The notes beneath the pieces are model-generated. The model searched no databases, was not told the origin of the DNA, and saw only the letters and a list, made by a program, of their open reading frames with translations. A DNA stretch of 64,000 nt from Rhodothermales bacterium (GTDB lineage: Bacteria; Bacteroidota; Rhodothermia; Rhodothermales; Bin80), in NCBI GenBank assembly GCA_028278205.1, contig JANQES010000125.1:1-64000 (forward strand), in the 5' to 3' direction. This document shows positions 1-7,375 of the stretch, in pieces (the first letter of the stretch is position 1; the number at the start of each line of letters is the position of its first letter). The position numbers and the translations under genes were made by a program.

Positions 1-2
1 TT

Positions 3-788
3 CTCTCGCACGGGCTCGAAGGGCACACCGGGCGCGGCTACGTGCGCGGCATGGCGCGGGCCTTGACCCGGCACGGCTGGGACGTGCTGGCGTGGAACTT
101 CCGGGGATGCAGCGGCGAGATGAACCGCCTGGTCCGCTCCTACCACAGCGGCGTCTCGGACGACCTCGACGTGGTCGTGCAGCACGCTCTCGGCGGGCAC
201 GGCTACGGGCAGGCTGCGCTCGTCGGGTTCAGCCTCGGCGGCAACATCACGCTCAAATACCTCGGCGAGCGCGGCAACCGTCTCGACGCGCGCATCCGCG
301 CCGCCGTCACCTTCTCCGTCCCCTGCGACCTCGCTGCCGGCGCGGGGCACATCGACCGGGCAGCCAACTGGCTCTACCGCGAGCGTTTCCTGCGGGACCT
401 GCGCGACAAAGTCCGCCAAAAATACACCCGCTTCCCCGACGATCTCGACATCGAGGGCCTCGACCGCATCGCCACGCTCTACGCCTTCGACGACCGGTAC
501 ACGGCGCCCCTCCACGGCTTCGAAGACGCCGCCGACTACTACGCCCGGTGTAGCTGCCTGCCTCTGATTCCGCACATCAGCATCCCCACGCTCCTCGTTA
601 GCGCTGCCGACGATCCGTTTCTGCCCGAAGCCTGTTATCCGAAGGAGACGGCCCGCGAGCATCCGCATTTCTATCTCGACGTGCCGCGCTACGGTGGGCA
701 CGTCGGCTTCGTGGCTTTCGGCGCGGCAGGCGCCTACTGGTCCGAACAACGCGCCGTCGCCTTCCTGGCGGAGCAAAGGGGCAAATAG
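3..788 (+). CDS. YheT-type alpha/beta hydrolase, 5' end outside window
   Basis: The reading frame is open from the first bases of the window, so the start codon lies upstream. The first visible residues include HGLEG, the oxyanion-hole motif of the YheT/ABHD1-3 hydrolase family. The nucleophile elbow reads GFSLGGN, the acid is in the AADDPF segment and the catalytic His in GGHVGF near the C-terminus, so the triad is complete. The family are predicted serine esterases of uncertain substrate. The last residues (QRGK and the stop) are encoded by the start of a GGCAAAT-word repeat, so the native C-terminus may have been altered. Confidence 0.88.
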   Translation, partial: LSHGLEGHTGRGYVRGMARALTRHGWDVLAWNFRGCSGEMNRLVRSYHSGVSDDLDVVVQHALGGHGYGQAALVGFSLGGNITLKYLGERGNRLDARIRAAVTFSVPCDLAAGAGHIDRAANWLYRERFLRDLRDKVRQKYTRFPDDLDIEGLDRIATLYAFDDRYTAPLHGFEDAADYYARCSCLPLIPHISIPTLLVSAADDPFLPEACYPKETAREHPHFYLDVPRYGGHVGFVAFGAAGAYWSEQRAVAFLAEQRGK

Positions 789-897
789 GCAAAAGGCAAA
801 TTGCAAAGGGCAAGAAGAAGTTTGATTGCTCATTTGCCCCTTTGCTTCATTTGCCGATTTGCCATTTGCCTCATTTGCTTCATTTGCCCTTTCCCCA
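773..897. repeat. Word repeat family A, copy 1 (GGCAAAT inverted repeat)
   Basis: The left arm (773-812) repeats variants of GGCAAAT or GGCAAAA. The right arm (831-897) repeats the complement ATTTGCC with CTTC spacers. Together they can fold into a long imperfect hairpin. The left arm overlaps the stop codon of the YheT-like gene. Related copies lie at 3871-3918 and 32435-32516. Confidence 0.8.
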
Positions 898-918
898 ACC
901 CCGTACGGGCTTCAAGGC

Positions 919-1020
919 TGTGGGAAAATCCATTACAGGGCGCAGGGCAATTTTCTTACAGTGGTCTCCGGTATTGCCTCGCAGACACGTCGATAGGGCT
1001 TGTTTTCCTTGACCATGTAA
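919..1020 (+). repeat. Conserved 42-bp element L, copy 1, with downstream extension
   Basis: A 21-nt block beginning TGTGGGAAAATCC (919-939), an 11-nt variable segment and a 10-nt block TTTTCTTACA (951-960) recur with the same spacing at 4409 and 4501. The two ends are imperfect inverted repeats (TGTGGGAAAA against TGTAAGAAAA). A further conserved stretch, CTCCGGTATTGCCT then GCAGACACGT and GGGCTTG, follows here and at 4501 but not at 4409. The element lies upstream of tonB, so a leader, promoter or small mobile element are all possible. Confidence 0.7.
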
Positions 1021-1088
1021 GGCCTCCGGCGCCTTCTGCCGGCTGTGCGCCGGGCCTTTCGGACCCTTGAGCCTATACGGAGGTTGTC

Positions 1089-1907
1089 ATGAAAGAGGAT
1101 ACATTGGCCAAACCGAGGGGTGCCAACGGAGTGCGGGTAGAGCCCACCCGGCGCCCGACGCGTGATCGCGTCACCGAAACGCGCGAAGCCAGAAGCCCGG
1201 CCCCCCAGGCGGCGGCCGCCCCGCCGCGTTGGCGCGGCCCCCACAAAACGCCCCGCGCCAACCTGAGAAAAGATTACGGCCTGACGGTCGAGATCGGGTT
1301 CATCGTGGCGCTCCTGGCGATGATCGGGTTGTTCCACATGGACATCCGGTTCGAGGAAGAGTTCGACACGACGGCGGTGCAGCAGGAAGTGGTGCAGATG
1401 GAGGAGATCATGCAGACCGAGCAGGTCCAGAAGCCGCCGCCGCCGCCCAAGCCGCAACTGCCGGTGGTCGTAGCGGACGACGTGATCCTTGACGATGTCG
1501 AACTCAACCTCGACGCGGCGCTCGACATTGGCGCACCGCTCGAAGATTTGCCGCCGCCCCCGCCGCCGGTCGAAGAACCTGTGGAGGAGGAGGAGGAGTA
1601 CGAAGAGGAGATCTTCGTGGTCGTAGAGCAGATGCCGGAGTTGATTGGCGGCATTGAAGAACTCCAGAAGGAGATCAAGTATCCGGAGATGGCGCGGCAG
1701 GCCGGCGTCAACGGTCGTGTCTTTGTGCAGTTCATCGTCGATGAAGTGGGTAACGTGACCAACCCGGTCGTGCTGCGGGGCATCGGTGGCGGCTGCGACG
1801 AGGAGGCGCTGCGGGTGGTCAAGAAAGCCCGGTTCAAGCCGGGCAAGCAGCGGGGCAAAGCCGTCAAGGTCCGCTACGTCATCCCGATCGTCTTCAAGCT
1901 CAAGTGA
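1089..1907 (+). CDS. tonB: TonB energy transducer
   Basis: This 272-residue protein has a basic cytoplasmic N-terminus of about 65 residues, one membrane anchor (about 67-83, FIVALLAMIGLF), a proline-rich periplasmic spacer with PPPPPKP and PPPPPPPVEEP, an acidic run, and a C-terminal TonB domain (about 185-272). TonB couples the proton-motive force from ExbB/ExbD to outer-membrane receptors. The C-terminal domain shows the usual YPEMARQAGVNGRV and GGCDEEAL segments of Bacteroidota TonB proteins. AGGTTGTC precedes the ATG, and the leader holds a GC hairpin (CCGGCGC at 1026 pairs with GCGCCGG at 1047). No exbB or exbD gene is adjacent. A clear terminator follows. Confidence 0.93.
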   Translation: MKEDTLAKPRGANGVRVEPTRRPTRDRVTETREARSPAPQAAAAPPRWRGPHKTPRANLRKDYGLTVEIGFIVALLAMIGLFHMDIRFEEEFDTTAVQQEVVQMEEIMQTEQVQKPPPPPKPQLPVVVADDVILDDVELNLDAALDIGAPLEDLPPPPPPVEEPVEEEEEYEEEIFVVVEQMPELIGGIEELQKEIKYPEMARQAGVNGRVFVQFIVDEVGNVTNPVVLRGIGGGCDEEALRVVKKARFKPGKQRGKAVKVRYVIPIVFKLK

Positions 1908-2027
1908 GCGAAGACGGCAGTACAACACACAAACAACGTACCTCCTGAGTAGTATCCAGGACCGAAACTGAGGGGCATACCTCTGTCCCGGCGCGGAGTG
2001 TGCGCCGGGGGCTCACTCAGCCGGCAA

Positions 2028-2061
2028 GGGAGCGGTTCATCCCAGAACCGCTCCCTTTTTT
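2028..2061 (+). terminator. Rho-independent terminator of tonB
   Basis: A perfect 11-bp stem (GGGAGCGGTTC at 2028-2038 with GAACCGCTCCC at 2045-2055), a 6-nt loop and six T residues make this a textbook intrinsic terminator about 120 bp after the tonB stop. Confidence 0.92.
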
Positions 2062-2088
2062 GTGTTTTAAGAGCGTGGGTGTTATTGT

Positions 2089-2241
2089 GATTTTGGATTT
2101 TAGATTTTGGATTGGGAAAAATCCGATTCCTTATTAGCAAACGAAAAAGCCGCGACGGTTGGAGCCGCTGAGGCTTTTTCGTTTGATGAAAACGGATCGC
2201 CAAGCGACCAATCCAAAATCCAAAATCTAAAATCCAAAATT
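2089..2241. repeat. Word repeat family B, copy 1 (AATCCAAAATC), with inner hairpin
   Basis: The outer arms are reiterated GGATTTTAGATTTT words (2089-2116) and their complement (2208-2241). Between them lies a strong hairpin with a perfect 14-bp stem (2138-2151 with 2172-2185, CAAACGAAAAAGCC). The element ends 22 bp before the next start codon. A compact copy is at 38821 and a similar composite copy is at 53519. Confidence 0.8.
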
Positions 2242-2263
2242 CCTCCACCCAACCCCCAGAGCC

Positions 2264-3868
2264 ATGCCCTACGCGCGTACCGTCCGGATGCTTTTGCTTG
2301 CCCTCGTCCTGGTAGCCACGGGCCGGTGGGTGCAGGCTCAGACCCCCGAACTCGGCGAGACGACCTTCCCCAACTCAGGCGCCGCTGAGGCTCAGGAACC
2401 GTTTCTGCGCGGGCTGCTGCTGTTGCACAGCTTCGAATACGACGATGCCCGCGAAGCCTTCGCCGAGGCGCGGCGCATCGACCCGGACTTTGCCATGGCC
2501 TACTGGGGCGAAGCCATGGCCCACAACCATCCGGTCTGGTTCAGACAGAACACCAAAGCGGCCCGCGATGTGCTGAGCAAACTGGCGCCGACACCCGAAG
2601 CCCGCCTGGCTAAAGCCCCCACCGACCGCGAAAAAGACTACCTCCGCACCGCCGACGTCCTCTTCGTCGGCGACGACGACAAAGAAGCCCGCGACCGCGC
2701 CTTCGCCGAGGCTATGCAACGGCTCTACGAACGCTATCCCGACGATCTCGACGCGGCGGCGTTTTATGCGCTGTCGTTGCTGGGCACCAGCCATGGCGGG
2801 CGCGACTTCCGCATCTACATGAAAGCCGCTGCCGTCGTCGAGGAGGTCTTCGCCCGCAACCCCAACCATCCCGGCGCGGCTCACTACCTCATCCATTCCT
2901 ACGACGATCCGATCCATGCGCCGGTGGGGCTGAGGGCGGCGCGGGTCTATTCGAAGATTGCCCCGGCGGCCTCGCACGCGCTGCACATGCCGTCGCATAT
3001 CTTCGTGGCCATGGGCATGTGGGACGACGTCGTAGCCTCCAACGAAGCCTCGTGGGCCGCTGCCGATGCCCGCGTCGAACGCAAGAAGCTCGGCGTCAAC
3101 CAGCGGGGGTTTCACGCGCTGTGGTGGCTCTGCTACGGCTACCTCCAGCAGGGACGCTACGACAAGGCCCAGGAGACGCTCCACATCATCGCCGAAGACG
3201 TGCGCCGGAGCAATGGCTCGACGCGCACGCGCTATCACCTCGCCGCCATGCGCGCCGCCTACGTCATCGACACCGAGCAGTGGAGCAGCGACGTCCTGCG
3301 CATCGAACTGGATCATGAAGGCCTGGGGGTGGAGACGGTGGCGATGGATCTGTTTACGAGGGGCATGGCGGCTGTGAAAAATGGCGATGAAGAAACGACG
3401 CGGCAATTCCTGGCGGCGATGATGAACCGTGTCCGTGAAGCTAAAGAGGGCAAGAGCAAGCAAGCTGCCACGGTCATGCAGCACGAACTGAAGGCGCTAC
3501 TGCTCTTCGACGAAGGCCAGCCCGACGCAGCCCTCGCCTTGCTTCGAGAGGCCGCCGCCATCGAAGATGGCATGGCCTTCGACTTCGGGCCGCCTTCGCC
3601 CGTCAAACCGGCGCGCGAACTCCTGGGCGAGATGCTGCTAGCCCTCGACCGCCCCGCCGAGGCGCAGGACGAATTCCGCCAGGCGCTCGACCGCGCACCG
3701 AAGCGGACGCGTTCGCTGCTGGGGCTGGCCCGCGCCGCTTCCAAAGCCGGCGATGCCGAGACCGCGCGGCAGGCCTATGGCACGCTCCGGCAAATCTGGC
3801 ATCGCGCCGACGCCGGGCTCCCGGCCGTGCAAGAAGTCCACGGCATGCTCGGCACGGGGTCGGAATAG
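2264..3868 (+). CDS. Secreted tetratricopeptide-repeat protein
   Basis: This 534-residue protein starts with a signal peptide (about 1-25, cleavage near VQAQ) and is built of helical repeats of TPR type, for example the segment around residues 42-80 (LLLLHSFEYDDAREAFAEA then IDPDFAMAYWGEA) and a C-terminal pair around 440-510 (ALDRPAEAQDEFRQALDRAP). No catalytic motif is visible. Such proteins are common in Bacteroidota genomes and act as periplasmic scaffolds, but no partner is identifiable here. It seems to be a single-gene unit: repeat family B precedes it, and a family A repeat and a terminator follow. Confidence 0.85.
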   Translation: MPYARTVRMLLLALVLVATGRWVQAQTPELGETTFPNSGAAEAQEPFLRGLLLLHSFEYDDAREAFAEARRIDPDFAMAYWGEAMAHNHPVWFRQNTKAARDVLSKLAPTPEARLAKAPTDREKDYLRTADVLFVGDDDKEARDRAFAEAMQRLYERYPDDLDAAAFYALSLLGTSHGGRDFRIYMKAAAVVEEVFARNPNHPGAAHYLIHSYDDPIHAPVGLRAARVYSKIAPAASHALHMPSHIFVAMGMWDDVVASNEASWAAADARVERKKLGVNQRGFHALWWLCYGYLQQGRYDKAQETLHIIAEDVRRSNGSTRTRYHLAAMRAAYVIDTEQWSSDVLRIELDHEGLGVETVAMDLFTRGMAAVKNGDEETTRQFLAAMMNRVREAKEGKSKQAATVMQHELKALLLFDEGQPDAALALLREAAAIEDGMAFDFGPPSPVKPARELLGEMLLALDRPAEAQDEFRQALDRAPKRTRSLLGLARAASKAGDAETARQAYGTLRQIWHRADAGLPAVQEVHGMLGTGSE

Positions 3869-3870
3869 GG

Positions 3871-3918
3871 CGAGCAAATGGGCAAATAAGGCAAAAGGCA
3901 AATGGGCAAATAGGGCGA
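3871..3918. repeat. Word repeat family A, copy 2
   Basis: Four or five reiterations of GGCAAAT/GGCAAAA start 3 bp after the stop of the TPR protein. Only the forward arm is present here; no complementary ATTTGCC arm follows, so this is a half element. Confidence 0.7.
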
Positions 3919-3919
3919 A

Positions 3920-4000
3920 AGTCACGGCTAAAAACGTGACTGCAGCCTCACGCCGTTTTCGTGGCGATGCGTTATCGTAGGATGGAATGGCATGCCATTC
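3920..4000. other. Two short palindromes downstream of the TPR gene
   Basis: AGTCACG (3920-3926) pairs with CGTGACT (3935-3941) around an A-rich loop. A perfect 16-bp palindrome, GAATGGCATGCCATTC, occupies 3985-4000 just before the terminator hairpin. Their role is unknown. Confidence 0.5.
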
Positions 4001-4001
4001 G

Positions 4002-4067
4002 AAAGGTGCAAAGGCAGTGCGGCGCGCGGATGGGGCAGCGCAGCGCTTCAGCCTCTGCACCTTTTTT
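4002..4067 (+). terminator. Hairpin terminator with a long loop
   Basis: AAAGGTGCA (4002-4010) pairs with TGCACCTTT (4056-4064), with a further AGGC/GCCT pairing inside, and runs into six T residues. The GC-rich interior (about 40 nt) can fold further. It probably ends the TPR gene transcript 130-200 bp after its stop. Confidence 0.65.
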
Positions 4068-4218
4068 GTAATTGTTCCTATTGGATTCAATTCGGTATTC
4101 GACTTCTCTCTGATTAGTTCAGCCTGTCTCGCCTTTCGATTAAACCAGGATATATAATCATTTTTCATGTGATAGGTTATCTACCTTTCGGCCAGGGCTG
4201 GCGTAGACAAAAAAGGAC

Positions 4219-4311
4219 GGGTCTGGCAGCGTGAACTGTCAGACCCGCACCTAGAACCTGGACTGTTGTGGCTTGGAACCTCGTTGACAGTCCAGTACCA
4301 AGCATCTTGGC
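4219..4311 (+). ncRNA. Candidate structured RNA motif, copy 1
   Basis: An 11-bp hairpin (4219-4229 with 4236-4246, one G-T pair) is followed by CCCGCACCTAGAACCT and then a 9-bp stem (CTGGACTGT 4258-4266 with ACAGTCCAG 4287-4295). That stem closes a 20-nt loop (4267-4286) containing CTTGGAACCTCGTTG. The loop and the flanks GCACCTAGAACCT and CCAAGCAT recur at 4608-4691, while the stem sequence differs but stays paired. Paired change with loop conservation is the signature of a functional RNA, although only two copies are available here. No known RNA family was recognised. Confidence 0.5.
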
Positions 4312-4323
4312 TTGGTAAAGATA

Positions 4324-4353
4324 AGTAAGTGTACGCCTACATGTACACTTACT
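4324..4353. other. 11-bp hairpin
   Basis: AGTAAGTGTAC (4324-4334) and GTACACTTACT (4343-4353) form a perfect stem around an 8-nt loop in an AT-rich setting, just after RNA motif copy 1. No T-run follows on the plus strand, so it is not an obvious terminator. Confidence 0.5.
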
Positions 4354-4408
4354 CTAATTAATAAAACCTACTGTCGTTCGAGAATGTAGGAGAATTTCCT
4401 TGCTCTCG

Positions 4409-4450
4409 TGTGGGAAAATCCTTTACAGGCCGGCGGGTTATTTTCTTACA
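4409..4450 (+). repeat. Conserved 42-bp element L, copy 2
   Basis: This has the same 21 + 11 + 10 layout as the copies at 919 and 4501: TGTGGGAAAATCC followed by TTTACAGG, a divergent 11-mer, then TTTTCTTACA. The downstream extension seen in the other two copies is absent. Confidence 0.7.
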
Positions 4451-4500
4451 AACCAAGCCCATCCACAATCGGGATGCGAATCCCGTCCGGTCTACATAGC

Positions 4501-4600
4501 TGTGGGAAAATCCATTACAGGCCTGTGAGTACTTTTCTTACAACACCCTCCGGCATTGCCTGGCAGACACGTTTCAAGGGCTTGATTTCCCTTATTGTAA
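4501..4600 (+). repeat. Conserved 42-bp element L, copy 3, with extension
   Basis: The core occupies 4501-4542. The extension has CTCCGGCATTGCCT, GCAGACACGT and GGGCTTG at the same offsets as in the copy upstream of tonB. It runs straight into RNA motif copy 2 and then the small gene at 4696, so here the element heads a leader. Confidence 0.7.
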
Positions 4601-4607
4601 GCGTGAC

Positions 4608-4691
4608 TACCCGCACCTAGAACCTCGGCCTGGCATTGCACGTGTGACTTGGAACCTCGTTGCGTGCTGTCCAGAGCCACAACCAAGCATT
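4608..4691 (+). ncRNA. Candidate structured RNA motif, copy 2
   Basis: CCCGCACCTAGAACCT is followed by a stem whose outer part CTGG pairs with CCAG and whose inner part GCACG (4638-4642) pairs with CGTGC (4663-4667). It closes a 20-nt loop (4643-4662) nearly identical to the loop of copy 1. It ends 5 bp before the start codon of the 57-residue protein, so it could act in cis as a leader. Confidence 0.5.
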
Positions 4692-4695
4692 AGAT

Positions 4696-4869
4696 ATGGC
4701 AAAGGCTCATCAGAACTCCTCGCATTACGAGGTCCGCATTCCCGAGATCAGGATCCGTATTCCTGAGATCCTCATCCGTGTGCCGAAGCAACTGGTTTAC
4801 GAGAGTGTAAGGATTCTTGTCCACGTGGCGGTGTCAGCCATTGTGTACGGTCTGTTCCGGTTGGCTTGA
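4696..4869 (+). CDS. Small basic/amphipathic protein, 57 residues
   Basis: The ATG at 4696 gives a 57-residue protein. A hydrophilic N-terminus (MAKAHQNSSHYE) is followed by an alternating segment (VRIPEIRIRIPEILIRVP) and a hydrophobic C-terminal helix ending in VSAIVYGLFRLA. No family was recognised. The alternating Ile/Arg/Pro pattern and terminal hydrophobic helix suggest a membrane-active or membrane-anchored peptide, which is an inference only. No Shine-Dalgarno is visible. An upstream in-frame TTG at 4660 lies inside the RNA stem and is unlikely to be used. The gene follows two L elements and two copies of a structured RNA motif, which makes it more credible as a real transcript. Confidence 0.5.
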   Translation: MAKAHQNSSHYEVRIPEIRIRIPEILIRVPKQLVYESVRILVHVAVSAIVYGLFRLA

Positions 4870-5002
4870 AATGCTGGACAGTCACACAATACCTCACCCG
4901 TTAGTGGGCACTCTATCCCGGCGAAGCCGTTTTGCGACTGCTCTCAGCTTCGGTGCGGATCGTTATATTAAACCATCCCCTCATCAAGCCCGTCCGGAAG
5001 CC

Positions 5003-6691
5003 ATGCTCAGAACGACGCTGCCCCTGCTCATCGGTCTGCTTTTCCTTTCGATTTTTGTCTCTGAAGCAGCCGCCCAGGCGGTCTCTGCCGAGGCCGTCGA
5101 TGCGCTTTTTGCCGAGTGGGATCAGCCCGATTCGCCGGGGTGCGCGGTGGCCGTCATCCGCGAGGGCGAGATCGTCTACAAAAACGGCTATGGCATGGCC
5201 GACCTCGAACACGGCGTGCCTATCACCCCGACGACCGTTTTTTATTCGGGATCGGTGTCCAAACAGTTCGTCGCCATGAGCATCGCGCTGCTGGCCGAAC
5301 AGGGCAAGCTTTCTTTCGACGACGACATCCGGACGTATCTGCCTGAAATCCCCGAATACGACCGGACCATTACGATCCGGCACATGATTCATCACACCAG
5401 CGGCCTGCGCGATTACCTGCAACTGGGCTTCCTGGCCGGGCGCAGCTATCTCGATGCGATGGACGAAGAGGAGGTCATCGCCCTGATCGCGCGCCAGAAG
5501 GAACTCAACTTTTTGCCGGGCGAGGCCTATCTCTACAGCAACTCCGGCTACTTCCTCCTGGCCGAGATCGTCAAACGCGCCAGCGGGCAGACGCCCCGCG
5601 AATTCGCCGAGGCGCACATCCTCGGCCCCCTCGGCATGAAGGATTCGCACTTCCACGACGACAACACGATGGTCGTGCCCCACCGCGCCGACGGCTATTT
5701 CAAACAGGACGACGGCTGGGGGTTGATGACGATGCGCTTTGCGCTGGTCGGCTCCGGCGGGCTTTACACGACGGTCGAAGATCTCTATCGCTGGGATCAG
5801 AATTTCTACCAAAACACGCTCGGCGCGGGCACGCAAGACCTGATCGAGACGACGCTCTCGCGCGGCCTCCTCGCCGGCGGAGACACGCTGAGCTATGCCT
5901 TTGCCGTGGACATCGGGTCGTATCGAGGATTGAAGACGATCAGCCACGGCGGAGCCCTGGGCGGCTACCGGGCGCACCTGATGCGCTTCCCCGATCAGCA
6001 GTTTTCGACAGCGCTCTTGTGCAACTTCGCCGATGCCACGCCCGGCAGCCTCGCCGCGAAACTGGCCGATCTTTACCTCGCCGATGTCCTGGCGCCGGAG
6101 CAGCCCGAAGCGGAGGCGGCTTCGTCGCCGGGCGAACGCAAGGAGGTGGCCGTCGATCCGGCGTTGTATGATGACTACGCGGGCAAGTATGAACTGGTCG
6201 TTCAGCCGGGCTTTATCCTTACCATCACCCGCGAAGACGACCGCCTGATGGGCGAGGCTACCGGGCAATCCAAAGTGGAACTGTTTCCGGAATCGGAGAC
6301 GAAGTTTTTCCTGAAAGTGGTGGATGCGCAGATCGAATTCGAACGCGACGCGTCCGGCGCCGTGACCCGGCTCATGCTCTATCAAGGCGGCCAGAAGATG
6401 GCGGCCAAACGCCTCAACGACATGGCGCCCGAAGACCTCGCCGAGTACCTGGGCGCCTATCACAGCGACGAACTCCAGGTGACGTACACCATCGCGCTCG
6501 ACGAGGGCGCCCTCACGCTTCGCATCCAGAGCAAACCGCCGTCCGCGCTATCGGCCAATCAGAAAGACAAAGCCAGCGCCGAGGTCGGCACGATGGCTTT
6601 CGAACGCGATGCCGGGGGCGCCGTCACCGGCTTCACGCTACAATCGGGCCGCGTGCGGAATCTGCGGTTTGAAAAAATAGGCAGCAATTAA
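5003..6691 (+). CDS. Serine hydrolase of the beta-lactamase (class C/PBP-like) family
   Basis: Starting at the ATG at 5003 (62 codons inside the longest open frame) gives 562 residues beginning with a signal peptide ending near SEAAAQ. The three family motifs are present: SVSK (nucleophile Ser84 with Lys87), YSN (178-180) and HGG (315-317), so this is an active-site-complete periplasmic serine hydrolase of the S12/beta-lactamase type. A C-terminal extension from about residue 380 is beta-rich and typical of Bacteroidota members that act as esterases or D-aminopeptidases rather than antibiotic resistance enzymes. The substrate cannot be read from sequence. The gene is 13 bp upstream of the DUF442-like gene, probably co-transcribed. 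Confidence 0.88.
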   Translation: MLRTTLPLLIGLLFLSIFVSEAAAQAVSAEAVDALFAEWDQPDSPGCAVAVIREGEIVYKNGYGMADLEHGVPITPTTVFYSGSVSKQFVAMSIALLAEQGKLSFDDDIRTYLPEIPEYDRTITIRHMIHHTSGLRDYLQLGFLAGRSYLDAMDEEEVIALIARQKELNFLPGEAYLYSNSGYFLLAEIVKRASGQTPREFAEAHILGPLGMKDSHFHDDNTMVVPHRADGYFKQDDGWGLMTMRFALVGSGGLYTTVEDLYRWDQNFYQNTLGAGTQDLIETTLSRGLLAGGDTLSYAFAVDIGSYRGLKTISHGGALGGYRAHLMRFPDQQFSTALLCNFADATPGSLAAKLADLYLADVLAPEQPEAEAASSPGERKEVAVDPALYDDYAGKYELVVQPGFILTITREDDRLMGEATGQSKVELFPESETKFFLKVVDAQIEFERDASGAVTRLMLYQGGQKMAAKRLNDMAPEDLAEYLGAYHSDELQVTYTIALDEGALTLRIQSKPPSALSANQKDKASAEVGTMAFERDAGGAVTGFTLQSGRVRNLRFEKIGSN

Positions 6692-6704
6692 ACAACTCAA
6701 AACG

Positions 6705-7277
6705 ATGAAACGCCACGCTGAACGCCTGATTTTTGCCTTGCTCCTGATCATGCTGGCCGGATGTGCAGGGCCGCGTCTGTCCACCGTCGCCGTCGACGAG
6801 GCGGCGGCGCAGGAGGGCTGGGAGGGCATCAACAACCTCTTTCGAGACAACCATTTCTACTTCGGCGGTCAACCCGACGAAGCGGCTTTCGAACGCCTGG
6901 CCGAAGACGCCGGCATCACCACCGTGATCAGCCTCCGGCGGCCTCAAGAACTCGAACAACTCGACTTCGACGAACCCGCGCTGGTCGAGAGCTTAGGGAT
7001 GCGCTTCGTCAACATCCCGTTCACCCCCGACTCGTTTTCAGCAGACGATGTAGACCGGCTGGCAGACGTTTTAGCAGAGACGAAAGGTCCCGTCTTGCTA
7101 CACTGCGGCTCCTCGAATCGCGTCGGTGGGATGTGGGCTGCCTACCTCGCGCGGCATCGCGACGTGGATCTCGACGAGGCCATACCGCTCGGCAAGACGG
7201 CGGGGCTGCGCCGCGACACCATGATCGAAGCTGCCAAACGCGTAGCTGCAACCGCAGATGAGGGCAACCGCAGATGA
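6705..7277 (+). CDS. DUF442-like dual-specificity phosphatase lipoprotein
   Basis: This 190-residue protein has a lipoprotein signal (LIMLAGC, lipid-modified Cys20). The central domain resembles DUF442 (beta-lactamase hydrolase-like) phosphatases: FYFGGQPDEAAFERLAEDAGI is a family hallmark, and the phosphate loop reads HCGSSNR (Cys134, Arg139, spacing CX4R as in that family). Activity on phosphoproteins or other phosphoesters is therefore plausible but unproven. The last residues (ATADEGNRR and stop) are encoded by repeat family E, so the present C-terminus was produced by the repeat. It is convergent with the permease gene at 7376. Confidence 0.8.
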   Translation: MKRHAERLIFALLLIMLAGCAGPRLSTVAVDEAAAQEGWEGINNLFRDNHFYFGGQPDEAAFERLAEDAGITTVISLRRPQELEQLDFDEPALVESLGMRFVNIPFTPDSFSADDVDRLADVLAETKGPVLLHCGSSNRVGGMWAAYLARHRDVDLDEAIPLGKTAGLRRDTMIEAAKRVAATADEGNRR

Positions 7278-7375
7278 TGCAACCGCAGATGAACGCGGAT
7301 AAACACAGATGATTGGCGCAAAAGGCAGCCCTATCTGCGTCCATCCGCGCCCATCTGCCCCCATCTGCGGTTGCA
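7245..7375. repeat. Word repeat family E, copy 1 (CCGCAGATGAACGCGG)
   Basis: Direct words of the type AACCGCAGATGAACGCGGAT on the left face complementary CATCTGCG/ATCCGCG words on the right, forming an imperfect inverted repeat. It fills the whole gap between two convergent genes, encodes the tail of the DUF442 protein and touches the stop codon of the permease. Confidence 0.8.

Noticed and set aside
4660..4695. TTG start extending the 57-residue protein by 12 codons
   Set aside because: It lies within the conserved RNA loop and stem; the ATG at 4696 is the simpler start.
4913..6463. 516-codon minus-strand frame across the beta-lactamase-family gene
   Set aside because: The composition is Arg/Val/Asp-rich with no domain, and the plus strand carries SVSK, YSN and HGG.
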